The notes beneath the pieces were generated by a model. It was given only the letters and a program-made list of their open reading frames with translations, was not told the DNA's origin and did not search any database. Below are positions 1 to 6,180 of a stretch of DNA of 6,180 nucleotides, piece after piece (position 1 is the first letter of the stretch; the number at the start of each line of letters is the position of its first letter). The translations under genes were made by a program, and so were the position numbers. Source of the DNA: Desulfobacterales bacterium (GTDB lineage Bacteria > Desulfobacterota > Desulfobacteria > Desulfobacterales > Desulfosalsimonadaceae); NCBI GenBank assembly GCA_029933295.1, contig JAOZOL010000150.1, positions 1-6,180 of the forward strand, read 5' to 3'.

Positions 1-2438
1 CCAAAGGGGCCAACGGTTAAGATTAAGGCCCCATTATCGTTTACAGGAATATCACGCCCGCTTATATTTTCAAATAAGGTTGAATCGCTGTTTAGCCCGA
101 AATGATTCAGATCAATCGTTATTTTTTCATCATCTGCCCCGAGATTAACTACCGTTATTGTATGGTGGCGATCACAAAAATTATGAACAATGGCCACCGA
201 TTTTACCGGCGGCTCATCAGATGAAAGGGCTGCTTTGGCTTCATTTCCCCGGACACCCAGCGCGGGATCAGCATCCACCAGGGCAATGAGGTTGTTCATG
301 CCGGGTGCGATTTTATGCATCAAATTTGCCGGATCGATCATACACGTTTCCAGTTGATCAACTGCTGATTTTGTTCTCTTGATGTCTCTTAACTCACCGG
401 TTTCTTTATACCTGGCATAATCATTGGGCAGGCCCAGCAGGTCATTGAAATAAACGGATTTTACATTACGGCCCATTAAAGCAAACGCCAGCGTATAGAA
501 TGCCAGATACCGGGCAGCCGCCTGATCCGGATTCTCAAGCTTTATCATGGCATCGATGGTGGATGTGCAAAGTTCATAGGGTTCTTTTCCGAAAAGAACC
601 TTGTTTGTAAAAAATTTTAAGGTGTCATTTTTTTTAAAATCTTCCATGGACATGCCCAGAGACTTTGCCATATCTGCTTTATCTAAAATATCCTGTTTGA
701 GATATAAAACCTCATCAGAATCATTTACATCATCAAACAGAGCCGTTATGGCGCCTTTATAATCAATGCCCGCTTGAATACAGACTTCCCGAAATTCTGT
801 GACAGCATATTGCCTGGACAACACCCCTTTATATTTTACCTTGCCGCCGTTTGATTCAACCGTATCCGCCAGGCCCTGTCTTTCTGCAAGGGTCAACAGA
901 TCAAGGCTTCCCCGCACCGACTTTCCATCATGACTCTCCGCCAGACTAAACCGAATACTTTGGCGGGGGATATCATATTGTTGAATCATCTCAAAAATCC
1001 GTGAAAGGATTTCCCCATTGCATGTGTTAAATACAATGGGAAGCATACTTGCCAGGTGAAAATCATACATCATGGGGGGGGGCGCTTTTTTATCCGCCAT
1101 CTGGGCCAGTACGCTGCTGAGCTGATCATTGACTTCCAGATTGGCCACGATTCGGGGGGAAACACTTTCCATGGACAGATACAAAATTTTCATCAGATCA
1201 CTCACCTGGGGCAGTCCGAAACAGGATGTTTTCCATTTTTTAAACGCGAAATTTGCCGCATCCAGCCGCAGCATGCTCAGATCCATGCTCAAATACCAGG
1301 AAAAATCATCGGCAAGCATGGCAAGCCCTTTGTATGTAGCTGTATTTAAGTCAACCTGGACATGGCTGAAAGTGGTAAGCGCCCTGATTTCTTCGCCAAA
1401 AACAATTGAATCATATTGTTCGTAAATTCCGGCAAACTCCGCAGCTTGAACCGGGTCTATTCCAATGGCTGCCAGCAGATCTTTCCGTGTGTCAATCCCT
1501 GGTTTAAAAATATATGGCGTATGCCGGGTTTCCTGGGTCAAAGATTTTATAAAAATATCATCTAAAGAAACATCCGTATTTTTTTTAAAATAATCCCTGA
1601 AACTAACAATGTGCCGGTAATCTTCATCTAACAGCATCTGATCATTTTTAATCTTGTTAAAAATCGATAACAGGCTGATAACTGCTTCCGGCAGATTGCC
1701 GGGTTTCAAACAATCGTTTATTTGCGCAACTTTTTCCCTGTGGCTGAGATTTGCATAATCACTTGTCCGGGGCTTTCTTCTGAAAATAGTAAATAACGGA
1801 AACGGCCGGGGCCGGAAAACCTGATCAAAATCACCATCAGCCAGGCGCGCCTGATACTGGGTTTTTGAAAATATGTAAAAACAGTCTCCTGCTTCATCAT
1901 CGCCATCAAGATATGCCTGGAATATCGGATTGTCGATATCCACATGATTGAGTACAAAATCCGCCATGGAAAAGTATTTTTCCATCATTTCAGCAAATTG
2001 CTGATTTGTTCCAAATGATCCGTGGATTTTGTCACGAACAATCTGGGAGAAAAAACCGTCATTAAACCGGTTTTCCGCCACCCTGCAGGCCGGCAGCAGG
2101 TGCAGACCGCGAACCGCCGGAAAATATCTGTTTAAAAACCTGTCTAAGGTGGTAAGCGTTTTTTCACCACCACTCCTTACACTGTCGGCATAGGCAATGG
2201 CGACTGTTTTTTGCTCAATTCGCGATAAGGGATCGGACGGCACATAGCTTTCATCCCTGGCCTTGATTTGCCGGGGCTTGTTTTCCCAGACCTGTTTTAA
2301 CTTTGCAATCCAGTAATCAGAAATTCTTTCAGCCAGATCACCATATTCGTTGCCTGGATATATATCGGTAAAGGTTTTGGCAATGGCTTCCAGTTTTTCT
2401 CCCGCCAGCGGCTCCCATTTTTTTGTTTTCTTGTTCAT
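1..2438 (-). CDS. GH13_18 sugar phosphorylase-like enzyme with enlarged B and B' domains (3' end outside window)
   Basis: This gene reads open for 812 codons from ATG at 2438 to the left edge. Family members are cytosolic retaining phosphorylases that use phosphate to split alpha-glucosides such as sucrose, glucosylglycerate or glucosylglycerol into glucose 1-phosphate plus acceptor. Visible family blocks are NDGF (126-129), DFVLNHVD (160-167), FRPRP (208-212), LRLDAANF with nucleophile D393, TSCFGLPQ just after it, NLEVND with acid/base E435, SHDG with transition-state D504, EPYEL (619-623), NDLLGLPND and DIKR ending at R688. The spacing D127-H165 (38) equals D50-H88 of Bifidobacterium sucrose phosphorylase as I remember it, but H165-D393 is about 124 residues longer and D504-Y621 about 63 longer. 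LPQ and PYEL resemble the glucosylglycerate/sucrose-6-phosphate phosphorylase branch more than true sucrose phosphorylases. The beta-rich C domain is nearly complete: the edge falls at a VGPFG resembling the usual terminal PYGV. There is no signal peptide. The start is supported by AAGGGA five bases upstream. The family call is firm; the substrate is unknown. Confidence 0.88.
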   Translation of the reverse strand, partial: MNKKTKKWEPLAGEKLEAIAKTFTDIYPGNEYGDLAERISDYWIAKLKQVWENKPRQIKARDESYVPSDPLSRIEQKTVAIAYADSVRSGGEKTLTTLDRFLNRYFPAVRGLHLLPACRVAENRFNDGFFSQIVRDKIHGSFGTNQQFAEMMEKYFSMADFVLNHVDIDNPIFQAYLDGDDEAGDCFYIFSKTQYQARLADGDFDQVFRPRPFPLFTIFRRKPRTSDYANLSHREKVAQINDCLKPGNLPEAVISLLSIFNKIKNDQMLLDEDYRHIVSFRDYFKKNTDVSLDDIFIKSLTQETRHTPYIFKPGIDTRKDLLAAIGIDPVQAAEFAGIYEQYDSIVFGEEIRALTTFSHVQVDLNTATYKGLAMLADDFSWYLSMDLSMLRLDAANFAFKKWKTSCFGLPQVSDLMKILYLSMESVSPRIVANLEVNDQLSSVLAQMADKKAPPPMMYDFHLASMLPIVFNTCNGEILSRIFEMIQQYDIPRQSIRFSLAESHDGKSVRGSLDLLTLAERQGLADTVESNGGKVKYKGVLSRQYAVTEFREVCIQAGIDYKGAITALFDDVNDSDEVLYLKQDILDKADMAKSLGMSMEDFKKNDTLKFFTNKVLFGKEPYELCTSTIDAMIKLENPDQAAARYLAFYTLAFALMGRNVKSVYFNDLLGLPNDYARYKETGELRDIKRTKSAVDQLETCMIDPANLMHKIAPGMNNLIALVDADPALGVRGNEAKAALSSDEPPVKSVAIVHNFCDRHHTITVVNLGADDEKITIDLNHFGLNSDSTLFENISGRDIPVNDNGALILTVGPF
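1074..1082. repeat. nine-base G/C homopolymer inside the phosphorylase gene
   Basis: Nine consecutive G on the plus strand are nine C in the coding strand, read as three prolines in KKAPPPMMYDF, between acid/base E435 and transition-state D504. With nine bases the frame is open on both sides, so this copy is intact. Tracts of this length can slip in replication and are also a classic sequencing error site. Confidence 0.9.
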
Positions 2439-2442
2439 TTTT

Positions 2443-2448
2443 TCCCTT
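2443..2448 (-). promoter_or_regulatory. ribosome binding site of the phosphorylase gene
   Basis: AAGGGA lies about five bases before the ATG at 2438, in a purine-rich GAAAGGGAAAAA leader. It fixes the start. The next in-frame Met is more than 100 residues on, inside the conserved domain. Confidence 0.7.
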
Positions 2449-2464
2449 TCGGCTTTGAATAAAA

Positions 2465-2493
2465 TTTATAGTATTCTATGGGCTGTTTTGCAA
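2465..2493 (-). promoter_or_regulatory. candidate sigma70-type promoter for the phosphorylase gene
   Basis: On the minus strand TTGCAA (2493-2488) and TATAAA (2470-2465) are separated by 17 bases. They match the consensus at 4 of 6 and 5 of 6 positions. Transcription would begin near 2458, leaving a leader of about 20 bases that includes the AAGGGA ribosome site. The geometry is good, but AT-rich DNA yields such matches by chance and no start site is known. Confidence 0.45.
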
Positions 2494-2494
2494 A
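2487..2494. repeat. TTTGCAAA palindrome over the -35 element
   Basis: A perfect 8-base palindrome coincides with the -35 element proposed for the minus-strand gene, a position where a repressor could act. TGCAAACAT, which starts inside it (2489-2497), recurs in the same orientation at 2563-2571, and its CCTGCAAA context recurs inverted at 2617-2624. It could be an operator half-site, but it is short enough to be chance. Confidence 0.3.
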
Positions 2495-2549
2495 CATTTT
2501 AGCCTCCGTCTTCTCAACGTTAAATTTATTGTTTGAAAAATTCTTCACA

Positions 2550-2564
2550 CAGGTTGCCTACCTG
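2550..2564. repeat. CAGGT-N5-ACCTG inverted repeat in the divergent intergenic region
   Basis: There are two perfect 5-base arms (2550-2554 and 2560-2564) around TGCCT. A 15-base dyad midway between divergent genes has the size of a dimeric regulator site. It overlaps the weak -35 candidate of the plus-strand operon (TTGCCT, 2554-2559). No regulator gene is in the window to pair with it. Confidence 0.35.
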
Positions 2565-2580
2565 CAAACATGGCTATATT
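2554..2580 (+). promoter_or_regulatory. weak candidate promoter for the antiporter/permease operon
   Basis: TTGCCT (2554-2559) and TATATT (2575-2580) are the best -35/-10 pair I can find ahead of the plus-strand genes. The spacer is only 15 bases, shorter than the optimum. A transcript would start near 2587 with a leader of about 60 bases. TTGAAA at 2533-2538 is a better -35 but has no -10 at 16-18 bases. This is the best available guess only. Confidence 0.2.
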
Positions 2581-2581
2581 A

Positions 2582-2624
2582 CCTGAATAAAAATTCCATC
2601 CATTCTTCTCTGGATTTTTGCAGG
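2582..2624 (+). promoter_or_regulatory. imperfect hairpin just upstream of the first antiporter gene
   Basis: The left arm 2582-2598 (CCTG, AAAAAT, CCA, with small bulges) pairs with the right arm 2611-2624 (TGG, ATTTTT, CAGG) for about 13 pairs around a 12-base loop. The right arm could pair instead with 2561-2571 (10 of 11 bases), so two exclusive structures are possible. No U-run follows, so it is not a standard intrinsic terminator. It might be a leader control structure or chance in AT-rich DNA. Confidence 0.3.
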
Positions 2625-2645
2625 CGAACCCGCTAAAATAATTCT

Positions 2646-3842
2646 ATGAAAGTTTTCTTTGCATTTCTATTGCTTGTCTTTCTTGCGTTTAGCGGATATC
2701 ACCTGTCATTTCGAAAATTCAAGGTACCGCTGTTTGCACGCAAATTTTATCTGACCGGTCTGGAATTTCTTTTTTTGGGGCTTTTGCTTGGCCCGCAATT
2801 TTTAAATATACTCGATGAAAAAACATGTGAGGGACTTGCACCCGTCACAGCGCTGCTCCTCGGCTGGATCGGCATGCTGTTCGGATTTCAATTTGAATTA
2901 TCCAACTTAAAACGTTTCCCTTTCATATTTTTTGAAGCAGCCCTCCTTGAAGGCCTCCTGACATTTATAATTGTTTTTTCAGGCATATATATTTCGCTTC
3001 CGTTTTTGATTGAACTTCCAGAGCATTTAAAAATTTGCGTTTCACTTGTCCTGGCCAGCGCTGCGGCATGTACCGCACAAACGGGTCTGGCGTTTGTATC
3101 TAAAAAAAATATCGGAAAATATCAGGCCACCATAAAGCTCTTAAAATACCTTTCCAGCATAGACGGCCTGATTTCCATGCTGGCATTGCTTTTCTTATTT
3201 ATATATTTCCCCGCACGAGATTCATCAGCAATACAAAATGCCATATTGGGATCGGACACGTTCATCGCCGCTGCTTGCTTTGCCGGTATTATTGTTTTAT
3301 TTAATCTTTTTTTGATTCATCGGAAAAATCAAAACGAACTGGCAATGATCATCATCGGCATGACTATTTTTATCAGTGGATTTGCATCTCTAATGCATTT
3401 TTCCCCCCTGGTTGCCAGTTTTTTTGTGGGCATTTTGCTGGTAAATTTAACCCCTGAAAAAGAAAAAATTTTTGCTACTTTGGCCAGCATAGAAAAACCG
3501 GCATATCTCCTGCTCCTGGTTTTTCTGGGCAGTACCTGGCATATTGAAAGCATTTGGATTTTCGGCATTGCCGCAGGGTATTGCCTGCTGCGATTTTCAG
3601 GAAAAATGATCAGCGGAGCGGTAATACCGGAGTTGGGAACAAATATGAAAATCTATCCGGCCAATATCGGTTTTGGGCTCATTGAGCAGGGGGGGCTGCC
3701 CCTGGCAATTTTGTATGATTTTCAGCAGGAATGTATCTTTGAAGTAACCGGCTCTGTTGTGGGGGTGGCCTTGCTATCAATCATTTATAATGATCTTTTG
3801 AACCCGAATTTACTTAAACTGCTTTTTAAAAAAGAAAATTAA
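2646..3842 (+). CDS. CPA2-type cation:proton antiporter-like membrane protein, first of pair
   Basis: This 398-residue protein is almost entirely hydrophobic, with about 12-13 membrane segments and no cytosolic domain. The family exchanges Na+ or K+ for protons across the inner membrane. Family signs are LGLLLGP (44-50) after an early VPLF (27-30), the LASAAACTAQTG stretch (136-147) where CPA2 proteins have a TSTA-like unwound helix, an acidic D173 in LSSIDGLI at the ion-binding position, and IEQGGLPLAI (346-355) where relatives carry a Gly-rich late helix. It has one Asp at the core site (ID) rather than the DD or ND pair of many antiporters. There is no RCK/TrkA domain, and it is slightly short for the family. 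An in-frame TAA at 2634-2636 leaves ATG 2646 as the first start, but I see no Shine-Dalgarno there. It overlaps the next gene by one base. Family call good; ion and direction unknown. Confidence 0.82.
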   Translation: MKVFFAFLLLVFLAFSGYHLSFRKFKVPLFARKFYLTGLEFLFLGLLLGPQFLNILDEKTCEGLAPVTALLLGWIGMLFGFQFELSNLKRFPFIFFEAALLEGLLTFIIVFSGIYISLPFLIELPEHLKICVSLVLASAAACTAQTGLAFVSKKNIGKYQATIKLLKYLSSIDGLISMLALLFLFIYFPARDSSAIQNAILGSDTFIAAACFAGIIVLFNLFLIHRKNQNELAMIIIGMTIFISGFASLMHFSPLVASFFVGILLVNLTPEKEKIFATLASIEKPAYLLLLVFLGSTWHIESIWIFGIAAGYCLLRFSGKMISGAVIPELGTNMKIYPANIGFGLIEQGGLPLAILYDFQQECIFEVTGSVVGVALLSIIYNDLLNPNLLKLLFKKEN

Positions 3843-5197
3843 TGACAAGCGGACACTCAAATAGAGACAATCTGATCTCATATATGATGATTCTCGTGTT
3901 AATGGGTCTTTTCGGACTTTGGATGAAAGGGATTCATATTGAATCCGGCAGGCAGCAGGCCGGAATGATCATTTTTTCCCTCGGCTTTGTGATGCTGTCC
4001 GCATATGTGATTGCCCAGATTGTCAAAACCATAAAACTACCATTAATTACCGGATATATTTTTGCAGGTATACTTGCCGGGCCCTATGTAACCGGTTTTT
4101 TGAGCATGGAAATGGTTGACCGGCTTTCACTGATTAATGATCTGGCACTCAGTTTCATTGCTTTGACGGCAGGGGGAGCGCTTAAGCTTTCGTCGATCAG
4201 CGGGCAGGTTAAATCCATTATGTTAAATATCGCCTTAATGGCAGTGATCGTGCTGGGTGCCGTGATGCTGCTGATCATTCATATAAGCCCATATTTTAAT
4301 TTCATATCCGGTTTTAACCCTGTTTCATTATTCATATTTGCCATGCTAATTGGCGTCATATGCATTGCCCGGTCACCGTCATCGGCCATTGCGGTGATCA
4401 ATGAATGCAAGGCCAAGGGGCCTTTTACGGGAATGGTCCTGGCGGTAACGATTGTGACGGATGTATTGATTATTATTATTTTTACCATGGCACTGGCAGC
4501 GGCAAAAATCTTGATGTCCGGGGAAGGCGCTATTCACATAACCGAAATTTCCGGTCTGCTGGTGGAAATCACCGTTTCCTTACTTGCGGGGGCATTGCTG
4601 GGCTGGGCCATATCCGCCTATATCGACCGAATCAGACATGATTTTTTATTGTTTTTACTGTTCATCGCCTTTGGCGTGGCCCGTTTGTCTTTGTGGACAA
4701 GTCATATTATGGAGGTTCAATATGACATATCATTGCATCTGGAACCGTTACTGATTTGCATGAGTGCCGGGTTTTTTGTTCAAAATTTTTCCCGATCCGG
4801 ATCATATTTTCTTGAGAGCTTAGAGCGGATGTCGCTTCCGATTTACGCGCTGTTTTTTTCAATCGCCGGGGCATCGCTTAATTTTAATTCCCTGATGCTT
4901 TGCTGGCCCCTGGCAGTGTGTATCGTCATACTCCGGATGGCCGGGATATTTGGCGGCAGCTGGCTCGCCGGAACCATCAGCCATGATCCGGCTGTTTTTA
5001 ATCGCAACGCATGGATGACATACATCACCCAGGCAGGGGTGTCCATCGGGTTAGCACAGATCGTTGCAAAACAATTTCCGGAAATCGGCATGCATTTAAA
5101 TACGGTTGTTCTTGCGATCATTGCGATCAATCAGATCATCGGGCCGGTTACGTTCAAAATAGCGCTGCACCGTGTGGGTGAAACCGGCAGGCGATAA
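3842..5197 (+). CDS. CPA2-type cation:proton antiporter-like membrane protein, second of pair
   Basis: This 451-residue integral membrane protein has about 13-14 hydrophobic segments and ends with a short basic tail, without RCK or USP domains. LPLITGYIFAGILAGP (66-81) is the CPA2 N-terminal motif. Next come ALTAGGALKL (107-116), ARSPSSAIAVI (176-186) at the unwound helix, VTIVTDVLI with D207 at the ion site, LEPLLICMSAGFF (300-312), LPIYALFFSIAGASL (332-346) and TQAGVSIGLA (396-405). This fits the family better than its upstream neighbour does. The ATG shares its A with the TAA of the preceding gene (TAATG), so translation is probably coupled. Only a weak AAAGAAAA precedes it. Expected role: Na+/H+ or K+/H+ exchange for pH or ion balance, perhaps as a partner of the upstream protein. 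The ion is not predictable from sequence alone. Confidence 0.87.
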   Translation: MTSGHSNRDNLISYMMILVLMGLFGLWMKGIHIESGRQQAGMIIFSLGFVMLSAYVIAQIVKTIKLPLITGYIFAGILAGPYVTGFLSMEMVDRLSLINDLALSFIALTAGGALKLSSISGQVKSIMLNIALMAVIVLGAVMLLIIHISPYFNFISGFNPVSLFIFAMLIGVICIARSPSSAIAVINECKAKGPFTGMVLAVTIVTDVLIIIIFTMALAAAKILMSGEGAIHITEISGLLVEITVSLLAGALLGWAISAYIDRIRHDFLLFLLFIAFGVARLSLWTSHIMEVQYDISLHLEPLLICMSAGFFVQNFSRSGSYFLESLERMSLPIYALFFSIAGASLNFNSLMLCWPLAVCIVILRMAGIFGGSWLAGTISHDPAVFNRNAWMTYITQAGVSIGLAQIVAKQFPEIGMHLNTVVLAIIAINQIIGPVTFKIALHRVGETGRR

Positions 5198-5230
5198 AAG
5201 CCGAACGCAGACCCCATTTATATCTTTGAA

Positions 5231-5236
5231 GAGGAG
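5231..5236 (+). promoter_or_regulatory. GAGGAG directly abutting the permease start codon
   Basis: A strong Shine-Dalgarno-like GAGGAG ends immediately before ATG 5237, leaving no spacer where 5-9 bases is usual. No ATG, GTG or TTG lies in frame between the stop at 5195-5197 and this ATG, and the conserved first membrane helix begins at once. I therefore keep ATG 5237. Initiation may use the upstream GAAGAG register or coupling from the gene before. Confidence 0.5.
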
Positions 5237-6088
5237 ATGATCATTCTATTATTAACCATTTTACTGATTCCCTTATCCCTGTTTATCGGAATTGCTGCCA
5301 GCGCCATCGGTTTTACCGCCTGGCCGTTGATTGTCCCGATTTTATTTATTCTGTGCGGGTTTGATCTGTATCTTGCTATCTTTTCAAGTCTGCTGGTGGA
5401 TTGCGGCAATGCCCTGGTCATGACGCTGATTGCAATAAACCAGCGCCAGATTGATATCCGGCGGGGCTTTGTGCTGACCGGATTCGCCCTGATATGGATT
5501 ATTGCGGGCATTTTATTTGGTACAACGTTTATCCCCGATAATGAAGCGTTTTTCAGAGGATCGGCTGGGATTGTCACAATTATCATTGGAACCATATTTA
5601 TTTTAAAGGGAATAAAAAAAAACAGGCAAAAAAAGAATAATACAAAACCCCATCAAAACACCGGCAACAAATTCAGCAATCCTTCAAAACACCGGCAGCA
5701 CTTTATTTATTTAGGAGTGGCCATCATGGCATTTCAGGTCGGGTTGTTCGGAATCGGCGGAGGGATGGGATATGCAATTTTCCTGATGTTGTTTATGTCG
5801 TTTCCTGTGTTAAAAGCAACCGGCACGGCAATGATGATGACATTTTTTTCCACTCTGTTTGCCGCATGCGGTATATTTTTTCAAATCCCCGACGGGTTGT
5901 TGGGGCAACCGACAGTTCAACTTCTGGCACCTATGATGGTTGGATTGTCGATGATCGGAACAGCCATTGGCGCGAAAATCGCCTATTCCTTATCAGAACA
6001 AAAAATTAATTTTTTAATCGGGAGTATTGTTATTTTAGCGGGCTTGCTGGCAACGGCACAAAAATACATTCTGCAAATTATTTCATGA
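5237..6088 (+). CDS. TauE/SafE (DUF81) family membrane permease
   Basis: This 283-residue protein is built as two homologous halves, the TauE/SafE pattern. Half one has GIAASAIGFTAWPLIVP (18-34). Half two has GLFGIGGGMGYAIFLM (169-184), followed by LKATGTAMMMTF (192-203) and the terminal GLSMIGTAIGAKIA (236-249) plus one last helix. A hydrophilic K/N/Q/H-rich linker (about 126-155) separates them and is probably cytosolic. About eight membrane segments and a length near 250-280 are normal for the family. Known members are implicated in export or uptake of sulfite, sulfoacetate and other small organosulfur or carboxylate anions. The substrate of this one cannot be read from sequence. It starts 39 bases after the second antiporter gene with no terminator between, so it is likely in the same operon. 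Its TGA (6086-6088) overlaps the end of a probable convergent gene. Confidence 0.88.
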   Translation: MIILLLTILLIPLSLFIGIAASAIGFTAWPLIVPILFILCGFDLYLAIFSSLLVDCGNALVMTLIAINQRQIDIRRGFVLTGFALIWIIAGILFGTTFIPDNEAFFRGSAGIVTIIIGTIFILKGIKKNRQKKNNTKPHQNTGNKFSNPSKHRQHFIYLGVAIMAFQVGLFGIGGGMGYAIFLMLFMSFPVLKATGTAMMMTFFSTLFAACGIFFQIPDGLLGQPTVQLLAPMMVGLSMIGTAIGAKIAYSLSEQKINFLIGSIVILAGLLATAQKYILQIIS

Positions 6089-6180
6089 AGCTAAAGACCG
6101 GCAAAGCGTTTTTTCAAAAAAATCATTGAATGTATCGATATAGGGACAGGGGGGATAACCAACCACCAGACCGGCAGCTA
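6083..6180 (-). CDS. probable 3' end of a convergent gene, product not recognised
   Basis: Reading leftward from the window edge, one frame is open for 31 codons and stops at TGA (6085-6083). It gives a protein-like tail that includes GYPPCPYIDTFNDFFEKTL. The other two minus frames and all plus frames in this stretch are closed early. Codon choice resembles the neighbouring genes. Its stop lies within the last codons of the permease gene, so the two genes overlap tail to tail by six bases. Thirty-one open codons can arise by chance, and I cannot name a family from this tail. Confidence 0.45.
   Translation of the reverse strand, partial: AAGLVVGYPPCPYIDTFNDFFEKTLCRSLAS

Noticed and set aside
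1056..1425. Two overlapping plus-strand open frames of about 97 codons
   Set aside because: They lie antisense to the catalytic core of the phosphorylase, which carries clear family motifs; no family features or ribosome sites of their own.
1718..1957. Minus-strand open frame of 79 codons
   Set aside because: It is a shifted frame inside the phosphorylase gene. The continuous 812-codon frame covers the same bases with conserved DFVLNHVD and FRPRP motifs, so there is no frameshift here.
5218..5595. Minus-strand open frame of 125 codons
   Set aside because: It is antisense to the first half of the TauE/SafE permease, whose conserved repeat motif is on the plus strand; the antisense product resembles nothing I know.
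6106..6122. T6-C-A7 run after the permease gene as an intrinsic terminator
   Set aside because: There is no GC stem and a one-base loop is impossible; the bases also read as a normal Phe-Phe-Glu-Lys stretch in the convergent frame.
6095..6176. Direct repeat AGACCGGCA at 6095-6103 and 6168-6176
   Set aside because: Nine bases in two copies, within a probable coding stretch and in different codon frames; most likely coincidence rather than an attachment or insertion site.

Overview
The window (6,180 bases, roughly 43% GC by eye) looks like chromosomal DNA of a Gram-negative bacterium. I would guess a marine or anoxic-sediment Desulfobacterota-type organism, but that rests only on the general look of the proteins and base composition. 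I see no mobile element, CRISPR array, tRNA or rRNA.

Layout. Bases 1-2438 hold one long minus-strand gene, cut by the left edge near its 3' end. It is an unusually large member of glycoside hydrolase subfamily GH13_18, the sucrose / glucosylglycerate / glucosylglycerol phosphorylase group. The catalytic Asp-Glu-Asp triad is intact, but there are two big insertions where the active-site loops lie. A 207-base divergent intergenic region follows (2439-2645). It contains a reasonable sigma70-like promoter for the minus gene and several small inverted and direct repeats. On the plus strand a compact three-gene run follows: two consecutive CPA2-type cation:proton antiporter-like membrane proteins (2646-3842 and 3842-5197, sharing one base in TAATG), then, 39 bases on, a TauE/SafE-family anion permease (5237-6088). 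The right edge probably holds the last 31 codons of a convergent minus-strand gene whose stop abuts and overlaps the permease stop.

How the genes may work together (inference). The plus-strand genes look like one transcription unit for cation/proton and anion movement across the inner membrane. A phosphorylase of the compatible-solute sugar family beside them, divergently transcribed from a shared control region, would fit a role in osmotic or pH/ion adaptation. Nothing in the sequence proves the link. The most interesting items are the expanded GH13_18 enzyme and the tightly coupled antiporter pair without any cytosolic regulatory domain.
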